Below are positions 1 through 8,465 of a stretch of DNA of 64,000 bases, in pieces. Within the stretch, counting starts at the first letter, position 1. Each line of letters opens with the position of its first letter. Origin of the DNA: Gilvimarinus sp. 2_MG-2023 (lineage in GTDB: Bacteria; Pseudomonadota; Gammaproteobacteria; Pseudomonadales; Cellvibrionaceae); the NCBI RefSeq assembly GCF_030547685.1, contig NZ_JAUOQM010000044.1, positions 1 through 64,000 of the forward strand, read 5' to 3'. The position numbers were made by a program, and so were the translations under genes. Below the pieces are notes generated by a model, which saw nothing but the letters and a program-made list of their open reading frames with translations, was not told the origin of the DNA and searched no databases.

Positions 1-1
1 C

Positions 2-238
2 TGGAGAAAAGAATATAGAGAAGGTTTGCTCCAGGGCGACGGGAAGAAGCGAGTTGGTTTGACTAATAAAAAGAGATCTAAATCAGAAAAGAATGTCACT
101 GAGACAGCGATTTTAAAGAAGGAAGTCGAGCGCCTTAAAAGGGAGAACGATCTTCTAAAAAAGTGGCAACAGTATCTGGCGGAGTCACATCAGAACGATT
201 TGGATTTATCCACAGATACGGACAAGAATTCGGAGTAG
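2..238 (+). CDS. IS3-family transposase OrfA, 5' end missing
   Basis: The reading frame is open to the left window edge, so only the C-terminal part (about 79 residues) of OrfA is present. The visible part is highly charged with a heptad-like leucine pattern (LKKEVERLKRENDLLKK), the leucine zipper through which IS3 OrfA/OrfAB multimerise; the N-terminal helix-turn-helix should lie upstream of base 1. The end overlaps orfB by about 76 bases in the next frame, the standard IS3 arrangement. An A6G slippery string lies in the overlap. Function known from the family: DNA binding and regulation of transposition. Confidence 0.8.
   Translation, partial: WRKEYREGLLQGDGKKRVGLTNKKRSKSEKNVTETAILKKEVERLKRENDLLKKWQQYLAESHQNDLDLSTDTDKNSE
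157..163 (+). other. Programmed -1 frameshift heptamer (A AAA AAG)
   Basis: The heptamer A-AAA-AAG sits in the orfA frame (codons AAA, AAG) at the start of the orfA/orfB overlap. This is the usual slippery sequence by which IS3-family elements make the OrfAB transposase. After a -1 slip the ribosome reads directly into the orfB frame at 163. A downstream stimulatory structure was not worked out. Confidence 0.75.
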
Positions 239-1050
239 CAGCATTGTGTCGCTGGCTGGGTGTTTCTAGAAGCGGCTATTATGCCTGGAGAGACCGTGAG
301 CCTTCAAATCGAGAGATGTCTGACCAGCGGTTACTTGAGCAAGTCGTCAAAGTATTTGAGGCTAGTGCTGGTCGCTATGGCAGCCCACGAGTCCAGAAGG
401 CGCTACGAAGAAAAGGTGTTTGGGTCTCTCGTAAGCGCGTTGCTCGGCTAATGAGAGAAGCCGGTCTAAAAGCCCGTGTTGCTTGTGTTACTCGGCGCAT
501 GCCTGGGTTAAGACGGTTTTTGTCTAAAGGGGAAAATAAGACTCTAACTTTTGGTGACACGACGGCATGCAATCAAATATGGGTGGCTGATGTCACGTAC
601 CTTAAGTTAAAAGGACGATGGTGCTACTTGGCCACGATTATGGATAGACATTCGCGTCGTATACTGGGTTGGTCGCTCGACCACACTAGAACAACGGCAC
701 TCACTACCGCTGCCTTGAAGCACGCATTACGAAAGAGAGCGAGTGCTCAAGGCGTGATATTACATACGGATCGAGGAGTGGAGTTTACGGGTTCAGGCTT
801 TCAGTCACACTTAGCGAGTGCTGGCATAGAGCACAGTGTAAATCGTCCTGGATACTGTACGGACAATGCATTTATGGAATCATTTTATCACTCACTGAAA
901 GGCGAGCTTATACGGAAGAGTCGGTTTCAGTGTTTTCGTGATTTGCACCGAGCATTAAAACGATATATAAACAATTTTTACAACACGGTGAGGTTGCACT
1001 CAGGGATTGGGTATTGCTCGCCGATAGAATATGAGCTCATGGAAGATTGA
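163..1050 (+). CDS. IS3-family transposase OrfB (DDE integrase core)
   Basis: Supplies the catalytic half of the IS3 transposase, normally made as an OrfAB fusion by -1 frameshifting. An HTH_21-like N-terminal region (around residues 45-105) precedes an rve integrase core with all three catalytic acidic residues visible: Asp in WVADVTYL, Asp in HTDRG, and Glu in MESFYHSLKGE, followed by the usual NTVRLHSGIGYCSP tail. The first possible start (GTG 163) is just after the slippery heptamer, so independent initiation is doubtful. About 295 residues is normal for the family. There is no internal stop or frameshift. Confidence 0.9.
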   Translation: MATVSGGVTSERFGFIHRYGQEFGVAALCRWLGVSRSGYYAWRDREPSNREMSDQRLLEQVVKVFEASAGRYGSPRVQKALRRKGVWVSRKRVARLMREAGLKARVACVTRRMPGLRRFLSKGENKTLTFGDTTACNQIWVADVTYLKLKGRWCYLATIMDRHSRRILGWSLDHTRTTALTTAALKHALRKRASAQGVILHTDRGVEFTGSGFQSHLASAGIEHSVNRPGYCTDNAFMESFYHSLKGELIRKSRFQCFRDLHRALKRYINNFYNTVRLHSGIGYCSPIEYELMED

Positions 1051-1058
1051 GAGCATGA

Positions 1059-1085
1059 GGTGTCCATTTTATCGGGGCAAGATCA
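1059..1085 (+). repeat. Probable right terminal inverted repeat of the IS
   Basis: The sequence from GGTGTCC to AAGATCA follows the orfB stop by 8 bases and resembles the IS3 right end as I recall it (…TGTCCAT…GATCA). The partner left repeat is outside the window, so the boundary is inferred from family resemblance only. Confidence 0.55.
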
Positions 1086-1397
1086 GGAGTCCTGTTTAAT
1101 CTATTGAGCGCACTTATATTGATTTTCACGGTCAGGTATTTTATATAAATCGAGGCTTTGGCATCGGTTTTTGTTGGAAGGTATGCGAGCGGCTATTGCA
1201 GAGGCTACAAAATGTTAACAAAAGCTAGTGGTGCGATTGGGTTCAGTTACGCAACGGTCAGTCGCACAGTGCAGAGCTTTACTAAAAAGGTTACAGCTAA
1301 GTTCAGCACCTTTCAGAACAACAGTTTCACGCTTACTAAATTTGTGGAAATCTATTACACTGCCACTCCTAATTCCGATTGATCAGAGTAATTTGTT
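1086..1397. other. Intergenic region after the IS, no gene seen
   Basis: About 310 bases between the IS end and the lipoprotein gene. A short open frame from TTG 1158 has no ribosome binding site and no recognisable protein features. No clear terminator or operator was found. The region probably holds the promoter of the lipoprotein gene. Confidence 0.4.
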
Positions 1398-2066
1398 ATG
1401 AATGTGGCAAAAACTGCTGTTAAGGCAACTGTTTGGGGTTTGTTCGCATTGCTGATGCTAGGGTGTAAGGGCTCTAGTAAAGGAGAGGAGGATGCTTCTG
1501 CCACAACCGCGAGCCATTCATCAAAAGCTGTGTATGTTGCTCCAGAACCAGGATTTATAAAATCACCCGGTTTTCAGGTGAACGAACAGGGGAGGTTGAT
1601 AGATTGGAAGTTTTCTCAGCACTCAAGCAACACATCTTACCGCACATCGGTTACAAATGGAGTGCTGAGTATTGCGCGCACAGGGGCGGAGCCATGGGGA
1701 AAAGTGGATCAGATAATCAAAGGAAACTCTTTGAAACCACTTTTAGGTAAAACCTTGGTATTTTCTGCTGATATTAAGTCTGATTTTACTGGTGAGTGGG
1801 GGCTGGCGATGGAGCCTCCCGCAGTGTTCGTTTCGATAAAAGGACTTCCAAAGGGCGCCCCAGCCTTATTGGGTGCTAGTTTGTTGAAAAGTATAAAAGA
1901 GCCTGTAACTGATTTGTCGGCAGGTCTAGTTTGGACTCGGTATCAGCTTAAGTTTTCAGTGCCATCAAGTAAAGAGGCCAAAGTGACGGTTCTGGAGTTG
2001 GGTTTTCTTATGACCGAAGGCGGTACTATGTCTATCCGCGGGCCAGCATTAATTGAGGTTGAGTAA
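1398..2066 (+). CDS. Putative surface lipoprotein, paralogue of the one at 51142
   Basis: A 222-residue protein of unrecognised family with a lipoprotein signal peptide (h-region then lipobox LMLGC, Cys about 23), so probably anchored in the outer membrane. After a short low-complexity linker, the rest is one compact domain. It closely matches the lipoprotein at 51142: shared blocks include NEQGRL, FSQHSSNTSY, EPWGKV, GKTLVFSA, FLMTEGGTM and RGPAL. The Trp/Gly-rich, beta-strand-like pattern (GRL-x2-W, EPWGKV-x-Q, W-x-RYQ) recalls CBM4/9-type jelly-roll carbohydrate-binding modules, but that is inference. Its position next to an IS suggests it may have been separated from, or copied out of, the alginate region that carries its paralogue. 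Confidence 0.75.
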   Translation: MNVAKTAVKATVWGLFALLMLGCKGSSKGEEDASATTASHSSKAVYVAPEPGFIKSPGFQVNEQGRLIDWKFSQHSSNTSYRTSVTNGVLSIARTGAEPWGKVDQIIKGNSLKPLLGKTLVFSADIKSDFTGEWGLAMEPPAVFVSIKGLPKGAPALLGASLLKSIKEPVTDLSAGLVWTRYQLKFSVPSSKEAKVTVLELGFLMTEGGTMSIRGPALIEVE

Positions 2067-2791
2067 TAAAAAGATCTATAACTTTTTATTGACGTTCAGG
2101 TTGGACCTTATTTTTACTGTTTCTCTAGCTAAAATTGACTCCAGCATGCATTAATTCTTTGCAAAAAATTGGATGATTGGTGCTCGATTGAGATTTGTTT
2201 GTCTTTGCGAATGGTGCGGCCTGTCCAGTCGGCCAGTCCAGATAGTCGCTTAGTTGGATGGGAGTGTGCGTGGCAGATTAATGTTGTTATCCTCTTTCGG
2301 AAAAGGACATTAGTTAAGCCAGTGTGTGCGGAGTTTTCTGCTTTGCTGCATCGGTCGTTTGTGTTGAATATTGATGTATTCAGAAGTCTTTGGCGTATTC
2401 GCCATGCCAACACGAATGGAGTTTAGTTTAACGTAGGCCCTGCAGCAAAGTAGGGCGGCTTAGCGGAAGGCTCCGAGACCATATTGTTTTACCTATTGCC
2501 ACAGTATTTTCCAATACTTGCAGGGGTGTTTGCCGTTTTATGCTGGGTGACAACAGGCTCCAGACTTTGGTCGGGTTACCTGACGTTAGAGCAATTGGAA
2601 CGCGAGTACGATCAAGGCAGCAATTGATCGAGAAAGTGAGCTACTCTCTTACCGGCATTCAATATGGATTTTTTAAGCTTGGGCTGCACACTGTCACATC
2701 CTTAATGTTTTTGGTTTGCACGCGCTGTGCCTACGCTTTAGGGTAAGTAGGTATAGAGCACGCTAATCCACTACAAAAACCGAGTGAATTG
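2067..2791. other. Intergenic region, no convincing gene
   Basis: About 725 bases with several short open frames on both strands (for example near 2169-2426 and 2540-2746). None has a plausible start region or family-like composition. No terminator with a T-run was found after the lipoprotein gene. The region may be decayed sequence, but no parent gene could be recognised. Confidence 0.4.
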
Positions 2792-3772
2792 ATGACAAGT
2801 CTCGCGCTTTTTCAGATGATGTTTGGAGTGGCTTTAATCGGTTTTACACTGTTTGATGCCTTTGTCACCATACTTAGCTTGCGAGGTGGTGGTCCAGCAA
2901 CCTCGTTTATCTCACAAAAGCTATGGCGGCTTGCGCTGCGCTTTCACCAGTATAAAACCTCACATAGACTGTTGTCGGCCAGTGGCCCGGTGTTGATGAT
3001 TCTGGTGGTGATGTTTTGGTACCTACTTTTATACCTGGGCTGGTTTTTAGTTTTCCAGTCGGTTCAGGGCAATGTCATTAATGGCAGTACCTACACGGCG
3101 GCCACAGGGCTCGAAACCTTATATTTTACGGGCGTAACACTCAGCGGTTTGGGTTATGGTGATTATACCGCCGAGCACTTTCCCTGGACAATCTATAGTA
3201 CGTTGGCGGTGGCCACCGGAACACTACTGACCTCGGTGGGTTTGTCTTATATTATTGCCGTCGTTCCTGTGGCACTCGAGAAGCGTCAACTGGCTCGCCA
3301 AATCAATATTGTTGCAGGCGACTCTGAGCAACTGCTAAAGCGGATTGATGATCAAGACAATGTAGAATTTATTTGGCAAAAGCTATTTGAAATTCAGCTC
3401 GACGGGACAAAGTTTGCTAATAAATACAGTGCCTATCCGGTTGTCGCGTATTTTCATACATCAAGCTCAGATAGTGCATTTTCACTGGCCTATTTAAAGG
3501 CTTCCGATCTATTGTTTTACCTTGCTAATCACCCCAATAAAGAGCTAAGACCATCGGCGAGTACTGTGATAGCCCTTAAAAATCTTATGGTCTCCTACGC
3601 TGAAAGTTTACAGCATATTGTCGATGACCACGCTGATGGTGAGTCCGATCAGCATGAGCGCTATCGGGTTTATTCGTCCATAGAGAAAGTGGAATCAGAG
3701 TTGTTCACCTGGCAAGAATTCTCCAGCGTTCGGCGCGTGTTGGTCACAACTTGTCTCTACGATGGTTGGTAG
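2792..3772 (+). CDS. Potassium channel family protein (Ion_trans_2 pore)
   Basis: An inner-membrane channel subunit. There is an N-terminal membrane segment (about residues 2-27), a second at about 65-95, a pore loop with the selectivity filter TGVTLSGLGYGDYT (GYGD core), and a following membrane helix, then a roughly 180-residue cytoplasmic tail with no RCK/TrkA-N signature that I recognise. The GYGD filter makes K+ selectivity very likely; the gating signal is unknown. ATG 2792 is preferred over the TTG one codon earlier. It runs towards the oxidase cluster and ends 25 bases before the convergent ctaG-like gene. Confidence 0.85.
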   Translation: MTSLALFQMMFGVALIGFTLFDAFVTILSLRGGGPATSFISQKLWRLALRFHQYKTSHRLLSASGPVLMILVVMFWYLLLYLGWFLVFQSVQGNVINGSTYTAATGLETLYFTGVTLSGLGYGDYTAEHFPWTIYSTLAVATGTLLTSVGLSYIIAVVPVALEKRQLARQINIVAGDSEQLLKRIDDQDNVEFIWQKLFEIQLDGTKFANKYSAYPVVAYFHTSSSDSAFSLAYLKASDLLFYLANHPNKELRPSASTVIALKNLMVSYAESLQHIVDDHADGESDQHERYRVYSSIEKVESELFTWQEFSSVRRVLVTTCLYDGW

Positions 3773-3797
3773 CCTGGTTTAAATCGCGCTGCTTTTT

Positions 3798-4610
3798 TTA
3801 CGACTTGTCACCGACACGGTTAAACCAACGCCAACCTAACCAAAGAGCCGCGGTAAAATATGGCAGGCCGCCCAGTACCCACATTAGTAACCCAGCTAGC
3901 TGCTGGTACTCTAAGGGTCGCGCGGCTCCATACCAGGATGTTTGCGAAAAGGTGAGTAGTGCGCCTAAAAAACCGGTGTGCATTAACGTAAATAATAAGG
4001 CCAATAGGGCGGCCGGTGTATTGCGCTGCTGGCTTCGTAACACCGCCCACCAAAAGGCGCCAGCGCTGACTAAAAAGCATAGGTGCTCAAACAAATGCCA
4101 CCAAAGATTGTCCAGTGCCAGTATGTAGAGTTTAGGCGTGTGCCAAAGCCAGATAAAGGCGCCGTGAATAACCGCAGCGGCCATTGAGTGGCGTGCCAAC
4201 AGTAGTAATGGCGCACACAGGGCGGAGGCAATCGGTGCATTCAGTGCGTAGAGCTGAGGTAGGGGCCTGGCAACTACCCACATGGGGGCAATGACCACCA
4301 TCATAATCATATGCTGCACCATGTGGGCAGCGGCATTGGTCTCGGCCCACTCGTCCAGCGGGCCAAATAACGTAAAGACGCTCAGTATGGCGGCGGCGTT
4401 AAACAACCAACAACGATGACGCGCAGGCCGAAGCTTTAAACAGCCCCACCCGTAAGCTAACCAAAGCGCTAACAACATTAAGGCGCCGGCCACCGTAGCA
4501 CTTTGTGTCGGGTCGGTTATTGGGTTGTGAGCAAAAGCCTGAGTCGGGCAAAAAGCCACCACACATAACAAAAACGAACGAAGTGTGAGAGTCGAACAGA
4601 TTAAACGCAT
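3798..4610 (-). CDS. ctaG: Cytochrome c oxidase assembly protein, caa3_CtaG type
   Basis: A polytopic membrane protein matching the Bacillus-type CtaG family (caa3_CtaG), needed to form active caa3-type oxidase, probably through the CuB site. Visible features are several hydrophobic helices and conserved histidine motifs: MVQHMIMM, WLWHTP and HLFEHLCFLVSAGAFWW. ATG 4610 was chosen: it gives a signal-like start (MRLICSTLTLRSFLL), overlaps the end of the upstream gene by 10 bases, and avoids a hydrophilic extension that antisense-overlaps its neighbour. It is the last gene of the oxidase operon. It is unrelated in sequence to the Cox11 proteins that are also named CtaG. Confidence 0.85.
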   Translation of the reverse strand: MRLICSTLTLRSFLLCVVAFCPTQAFAHNPITDPTQSATVAGALMLLALWLAYGWGCLKLRPARHRCWLFNAAAILSVFTLFGPLDEWAETNAAAHMVQHMIMMVVIAPMWVVARPLPQLYALNAPIASALCAPLLLLARHSMAAAVIHGAFIWLWHTPKLYILALDNLWWHLFEHLCFLVSAGAFWWAVLRSQQRNTPAALLALLFTLMHTGFLGALLTFSQTSWYGAARPLEYQQLAGLLMWVLGGLPYFTAALWLGWRWFNRVGDKS

Positions 4611-4945
4611 GGGGTTAATATCATTGTCGGAGCGCCGACCAGTATGGTTGCCAAAGCGGCGACGAGATACACAGCACAACCGAGGCCAGCGATAAATCGT
4701 TTGGCTGGGGGCAGCGAGCGGGGCGCACGCTTAAGTGCGAGCCAGCCGCGCCATACTTGATACATTAAGCCTAGAGCAACGAGTAGAGTAAAGGCTAGCA
4801 AGGCAGCATTGAGCCAGGTAAGAGGCCCGTTGCCAGGAGTGAAATGTGTGCAAGCGATGGAAGTGCTTGCGTAAACCACAACGAAATACACACTCCAGGC
4901 GATAAGGCCCAAGGCGAGCTGAAGGGGATGAAAAGGCGATAACAT
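4601..4945 (-). CDS. Small oxidase-operon membrane protein, unrecognised
   Basis: About 114 residues with three predicted membrane segments (LALGLIAWSVYFVVVYAS, LNAALLAFTLLVALGLMYQVW, LGCAVYLVAALATILVG). I do not recognise the family. The ATG at 4945 shares one base with the stop of the subunit I/III gene (TAATG), implying translational coupling; a second ATG 15 bases upstream inside that gene is possible. Its end overlaps ctaG. Conserved placement between oxidase subunits and CtaG suggests an assembly or small accessory subunit role, which is inference from context. Confidence 0.7.
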   Translation of the reverse strand: MLSPFHPLQLALGLIAWSVYFVVVYASTSIACTHFTPGNGPLTWLNAALLAFTLLVALGLMYQVWRGWLALKRAPRSLPPAKRFIAGLGCAVYLVAALATILVGAPTMILTPCV

Positions 4946-7458
4946 TAAGGCACCACCCACATCATTGGCAGCACAATAATGGCCGCGTAGCTAATCCAGA
5001 ATACGGCGGCGGTGTACACCCACCAACGCTCTACCACCACAGGCTCGTAGGGCGCCTTGTGGCCGACATAACCTTTGCCCACTCTAAGCGCTTGCAGCGC
5101 AGTGATAATGACGGCTAAACCGCTATGTAACACTTGATACACCAACATAACGGTAATGACCGCATCGTGCGAAGTTACTTGCGGTTTTAGCGCGGCTGTT
5201 TGCCAAGTGACTATAAGTGTAGCGAGGTGGATAAACCCCAGGCCGCTAATACCCCATAGATGCGGCTGTAAGTGTGCAGTGACTTTGTTACGCAACCGTT
5301 TGATCACGACTTTGAACCACCACAATGCAACAGACAGGCAAACGCCCGACAATAACAAGGCTAACCCATCAACGGGTGGTTTGGTCGGTAGCTGCCAGTT
5401 CGGTGCGACCGTCCATAGGTAAAGCCAGCCAAATAGTAATGATAAATACAAGGAGCCGTTGGTCAGTAGGGTGACTGCCATGCCCCACAGCCCCGGTCCA
5501 TCGTGGGTGCGAGAGTGTAGCGGCGGATCATTTTCAACTCGCCTTTGATTGGGCGCTGCCTGCGGGTGTGCGCCGTTCTCCCACGACCAACGCAGTAGCA
5601 ATGCTACGCTACACAATGCAGCCACGATTGCCACCATATAGTGCTTGGTTAATAAACTCATACACAGTGCCGCCGTGGTCAGGGCGGCAAAAAATGGCAG
5701 CCAGCTATTGCCTGGTAAATGAATAATCTCCCGCGTTTTGGCGGTGAGTGGGTCCGAGCCCCAGGTCTCCCGGCGACCGTGATCAATGGTGGCGAGATCG
5801 TGATGGCCTTGCTCAATAGTACGCTGCAGATCGGGGTTTTCCCACAATGGATGCCGGCTAGTTACTTCGGGCAGAGTGGCAAAGTTGTAGGCGCTTGGCG
5901 GTAGCGACGTGCACCACTCTAAGGTGTCGGCATTCCACGGATTGGCCTTGGCTTTTTCACCAAACCGAAAATGCAGCGCGATATCCAGTAGGCAGGTGGC
6001 AATTCCCGTGGCCATAATAAAGCTGCCCACAGATGAGATCATATTGGGAATATCCCAGCCGAGGTTGGCATCATAGGTGTAAATACGTCGCGGCATACCT
6101 AATAAGCCTGTGAAGTGCATGACTAAAAACGTGAGGTTAAAGCCGATAAATACCAGCCAAAACCCCCAGCGGGCGAGCTGGCGGTTGGGCATGCGGCCGG
6201 AGAAGTGCGGTAGCCAATAGTAAATTCCCGCCATTAACGGGAAGAACATGCCCCCCATCAAGACGTAGTGAAAGTGCGCTACCACAAAGTGGGTGTCGTG
6301 TACTTGCCAGTCAAACGGTACCAACGCTAGCATAACGCCGGTTAAACCGCCCGCGACAAAAATAATTAAAAACCCCAGTATCCATAACATTGGTGGCGCA
6401 TACACCGGGCGTCCATTCCACAGAGTCGCCAGCCAGACGAATACCTGAATGGCCGTGGGTATTGCCACCATCATGCTGGCGGCCGAGAAAAATGCCTGAG
6501 CCAACTGCGGTATACCCACGGTAAACATATGGTGTACCCATAAGCCGAAGCTGATAAAACCCGTGGTGATAATAGACAGCACGACCCAGCGATAACCAGC
6601 AATAGGGCGCTGGGCAAACACCGGCAGTATGGTGGATACCATTCCCGCTGCTGGTAAAAATAAAATATACACCTCGGGGTGACCAAACAACCAAAATAAA
6701 TGCTGCCATAAAATAGGATCGCCACCGCGGGCTACATCAAAAAATGGCATACCGGCGGCGCGCTCAAGCTCAAGTAAAATACTGCCTAAAATCAGCGGCG
6801 GAAACCCAAACACAATCATTAAAGCCATGGCCAGAATATACCAAGCAAACAGCGGCATTCTTTGTAAGCTCATGCCTTTGGTGCGCGTGCGCATAATCGA
6901 CACCACCAACTCAACCCCAGCCGATACCGCAGAAATTTCCACAAAGGTAATGCCTAGCAACCAAAAGTCAGAGCCGGGCCCCGGCGCATAAACGGCACTA
7001 CTGAGTGGGGTGTACATAAACCAGCCGGAAGCGGGGGCGATCTCCATAATTAAACTGGAGGTAAGAATGATGCCGCCAAATAAGTAACACCAATACCCAA
7101 AAGCGCTTAAACGCGGAAACACCAAATCGCGTGCGCCAATCATTTTGGGAATTAAATAAATCGCAAAACCTTCCATCACTGGCACCGCGAATAAAAACAT
7201 CATAATGGTGCCGTGCATGGTAAATACTTGGTTGTAAATTTCTGGCGTTAGCAGGTCGTGCCCAGGCAGCGCGAGTTGGGTGCGAATCAGCATAGCCAGT
7301 AGCCCGCCGATTAAAAAGAATACGCCGCCGGTAATTAAAAAGCGCAGGCCAATGGTGGTGTGATTAACGATGGTAAACGCGCGCCAGCCGCGCGGGTTGC
7401 CCCACACTTTATCAAACTGATGGTGAAAATCACTCGCTGCCTGCGGGTCGTTATCCAT
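4945..7458 (-). CDS. ctaD: Cytochrome c oxidase subunit I/III fusion (CtaD-CtaE)
   Basis: An 837-residue fusion of oxidase subunit I (about residues 1-560) and a subunit III-like domain (about 620-837), as known for caa3-type oxidases such as that of Thermus. Subunit I ligands are all present: His82 (MHGTIMM) for heme a, His260 with Tyr264 (GHPEVY) and His309/His310 (WVHHMFTVG) for CuB, and His395/His397 (VVAHFHYV) for heme a3 and heme a. The Glu of GHPEVY is typical of A-type oxidases using the D proton path. The enzyme reduces O2 to water and pumps protons across the inner membrane. The start codon shares one base with the coxB stop (TAATG). Confidence 0.95.
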   Translation of the reverse strand: MDNDPQAASDFHHQFDKVWGNPRGWRAFTIVNHTTIGLRFLITGGVFFLIGGLLAMLIRTQLALPGHDLLTPEIYNQVFTMHGTIMMFLFAVPVMEGFAIYLIPKMIGARDLVFPRLSAFGYWCYLFGGIILTSSLIMEIAPASGWFMYTPLSSAVYAPGPGSDFWLLGITFVEISAVSAGVELVVSIMRTRTKGMSLQRMPLFAWYILAMALMIVFGFPPLILGSILLELERAAGMPFFDVARGGDPILWQHLFWLFGHPEVYILFLPAAGMVSTILPVFAQRPIAGYRWVVLSIITTGFISFGLWVHHMFTVGIPQLAQAFFSAASMMVAIPTAIQVFVWLATLWNGRPVYAPPMLWILGFLIIFVAGGLTGVMLALVPFDWQVHDTHFVVAHFHYVLMGGMFFPLMAGIYYWLPHFSGRMPNRQLARWGFWLVFIGFNLTFLVMHFTGLLGMPRRIYTYDANLGWDIPNMISSVGSFIMATGIATCLLDIALHFRFGEKAKANPWNADTLEWCTSLPPSAYNFATLPEVTSRHPLWENPDLQRTIEQGHHDLATIDHGRRETWGSDPLTAKTREIIHLPGNSWLPFFAALTTAALCMSLLTKHYMVAIVAALCSVALLLRWSWENGAHPQAAPNQRRVENDPPLHSRTHDGPGLWGMAVTLLTNGSLYLSLLFGWLYLWTVAPNWQLPTKPPVDGLALLLSGVCLSVALWWFKVVIKRLRNKVTAHLQPHLWGISGLGFIHLATLIVTWQTAALKPQVTSHDAVITVMLVYQVLHSGLAVIITALQALRVGKGYVGHKAPYEPVVVERWWVYTAAVFWISYAAIIVLPMMWVVP

Positions 7459-8450
7459 TAATCCAAAGTCTCCAGCCAGGTGACGATGTCCGCCATTCGG
7501 TTCGGGGCTATTGTTTTATGATGTGGAGTTTGGCCGCCGCGCAGCCAGGTAGGATGCGTCTTCATCCACTGCTCGATACTAATATCTTGCTTGAGGCGTG
7601 CACCTACATTCATCAGGCGGCGCGCGCCAATATTGCTAAGGTCGGGCGCTTTATTACCTTGACTTACACCTTTGATGGTATGACATTGACCGCAGTGCTC
7701 AGTAAATGCTTCGGCGGCCTTTTGGTGCTTGCTAGGTACGCTCGCGGGCTGCCGTTGACGCTCTTGCCAAAGGGCAAAATCGTTTTGGCTTAGCACTTTT
7801 ACCTGAAACACCATGTGGGCATGCCCTGTGCCGCAAAACTCCGCACACTGACCGCGAAAGAGGCCCGTTTGAGAGGCGCGCAAGCGTATGGTATTTACAC
7901 GCCCTGGGACTACATCAATTTTACCGCCTAACTTGGGCACCCAAAACGAATGGATAACATTGTCGCTATGCACATAAAATTCAATGGGGGTGTCCACTGG
8001 AATGGTGAGCTGGTTGGCCGTGGTGATATCGCCATCGGGCTGATGAAACGACCACCACCAACGATGTGCGTGCACATCAACGCGCAGCGCAGCGCGCTCG
8101 TCCGGCAAGGTTAATATTTGCTGGCCGGCAGGTATGCCGACCCCGAGTAGAATAATGATGCTCACCAGTGGCAGAGCAATACCGCCGCCGATAATCCAGC
8201 GTTTTGTTGTTATGGCTGCATCGCGGGGGCTAACGTCTTGCGGGTGACGCTGCATGGCATAGAGCCACAAGCCTGATACCACCAATAATACCAGTGTAAA
8301 GAACGCAAACATGCCCCACCACAGCCAAGTGATAATATCGGCCGCGGGGCCAGCTGGTTCCAGCATTGATTGTGGTCCGCTGCAACCGGTACAAAAAAAC
8401 GGTAAGGTAGTGGCCAACCATTTAGTTGCTTGCGCTTGGTTGTACTTAAT
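7458..8450 (-). CDS. ctaC: Cytochrome c oxidase subunit II with C-terminal cytochrome c (CoxB, caa3 type); start uncertain
   Basis: Periplasm-facing electron entry subunit. Order of parts: lipoprotein-like signal (WLATTLPFF then FCTGC), two membrane helices, the CuA cupredoxin domain with the Cys-x3-Cys-x3-His-x2-Met site (RGQCAEFCGTGHAHM) and an upstream His (VIHSFWVP), then a cytochrome c domain with CGQCH. That identifies a caa3-type oxidase. The start is unresolved: there is no ATG or GTG in frame between 8417 and 8507. Candidates are TTG 8417 (signal too short, no positive charge), ATT 8450 (gives a good n-region; used here) and GTG 8510 (inside the opposite gene). The frame stays open to 8954 only antisense to the DUF2231 gene; that extension is Arg/Gln/His-rich and not credible as protein. 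Confidence 0.85.
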   Translation of the reverse strand: MKYNQAQATKWLATTLPFFCTGCSGPQSMLEPAGPAADIITWLWWGMFAFFTLVLLVVSGLWLYAMQRHPQDVSPRDAAITTKRWIIGGGIALPLVSIIILLGVGIPAGQQILTLPDERAALRVDVHAHRWWWSFHQPDGDITTANQLTIPVDTPIEFYVHSDNVIHSFWVPKLGGKIDVVPGRVNTIRLRASQTGLFRGQCAEFCGTGHAHMVFQVKVLSQNDFALWQERQRQPASVPSKHQKAAEAFTEHCGQCHTIKGVSQGNKAPDLSNIGARRLMNVGARLKQDISIEQWMKTHPTWLRGGQTPHHKTIAPNRMADIVTWLETLD

Positions 8451-8465
8451 TGTGGGAAATAATTT

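Larger units (their letters stand above)
1..1085 (+). mobile_element. IS3-family insertion sequence, left part outside window
   Basis: The window opens inside an insertion sequence. It holds the end of orfA, the complete orfB with a DDE integrase core, and a right end that reads GGTGTCCATTTTATC...GATCA, ending at about 1085. That end resembles the right terminal repeat of IS3 itself (terminal ...GATCA), which supports the IS3 group. The left inverted repeat and any target duplication lie outside the window, so element length and integrity cannot be judged. Both visible frames are intact, so the copy may still be active. Confidence 0.85.

Noticed and set aside
1158-1382. 74-codon open frame after the IS
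   Set aside because: TTG start without a ribosome site and no protein-like features; kept as intergenic.
2169-2426. Open frames on both strands between the lipoprotein and K+ channel genes
   Set aside because: No recognisable domain, no ribosome site, and mutual overlap on opposite strands.
6311-6725. Minus-strand open frames inside the oxidase subunit I gene
   Set aside because: Alternative-frame shadows of a clearly conserved coding region.
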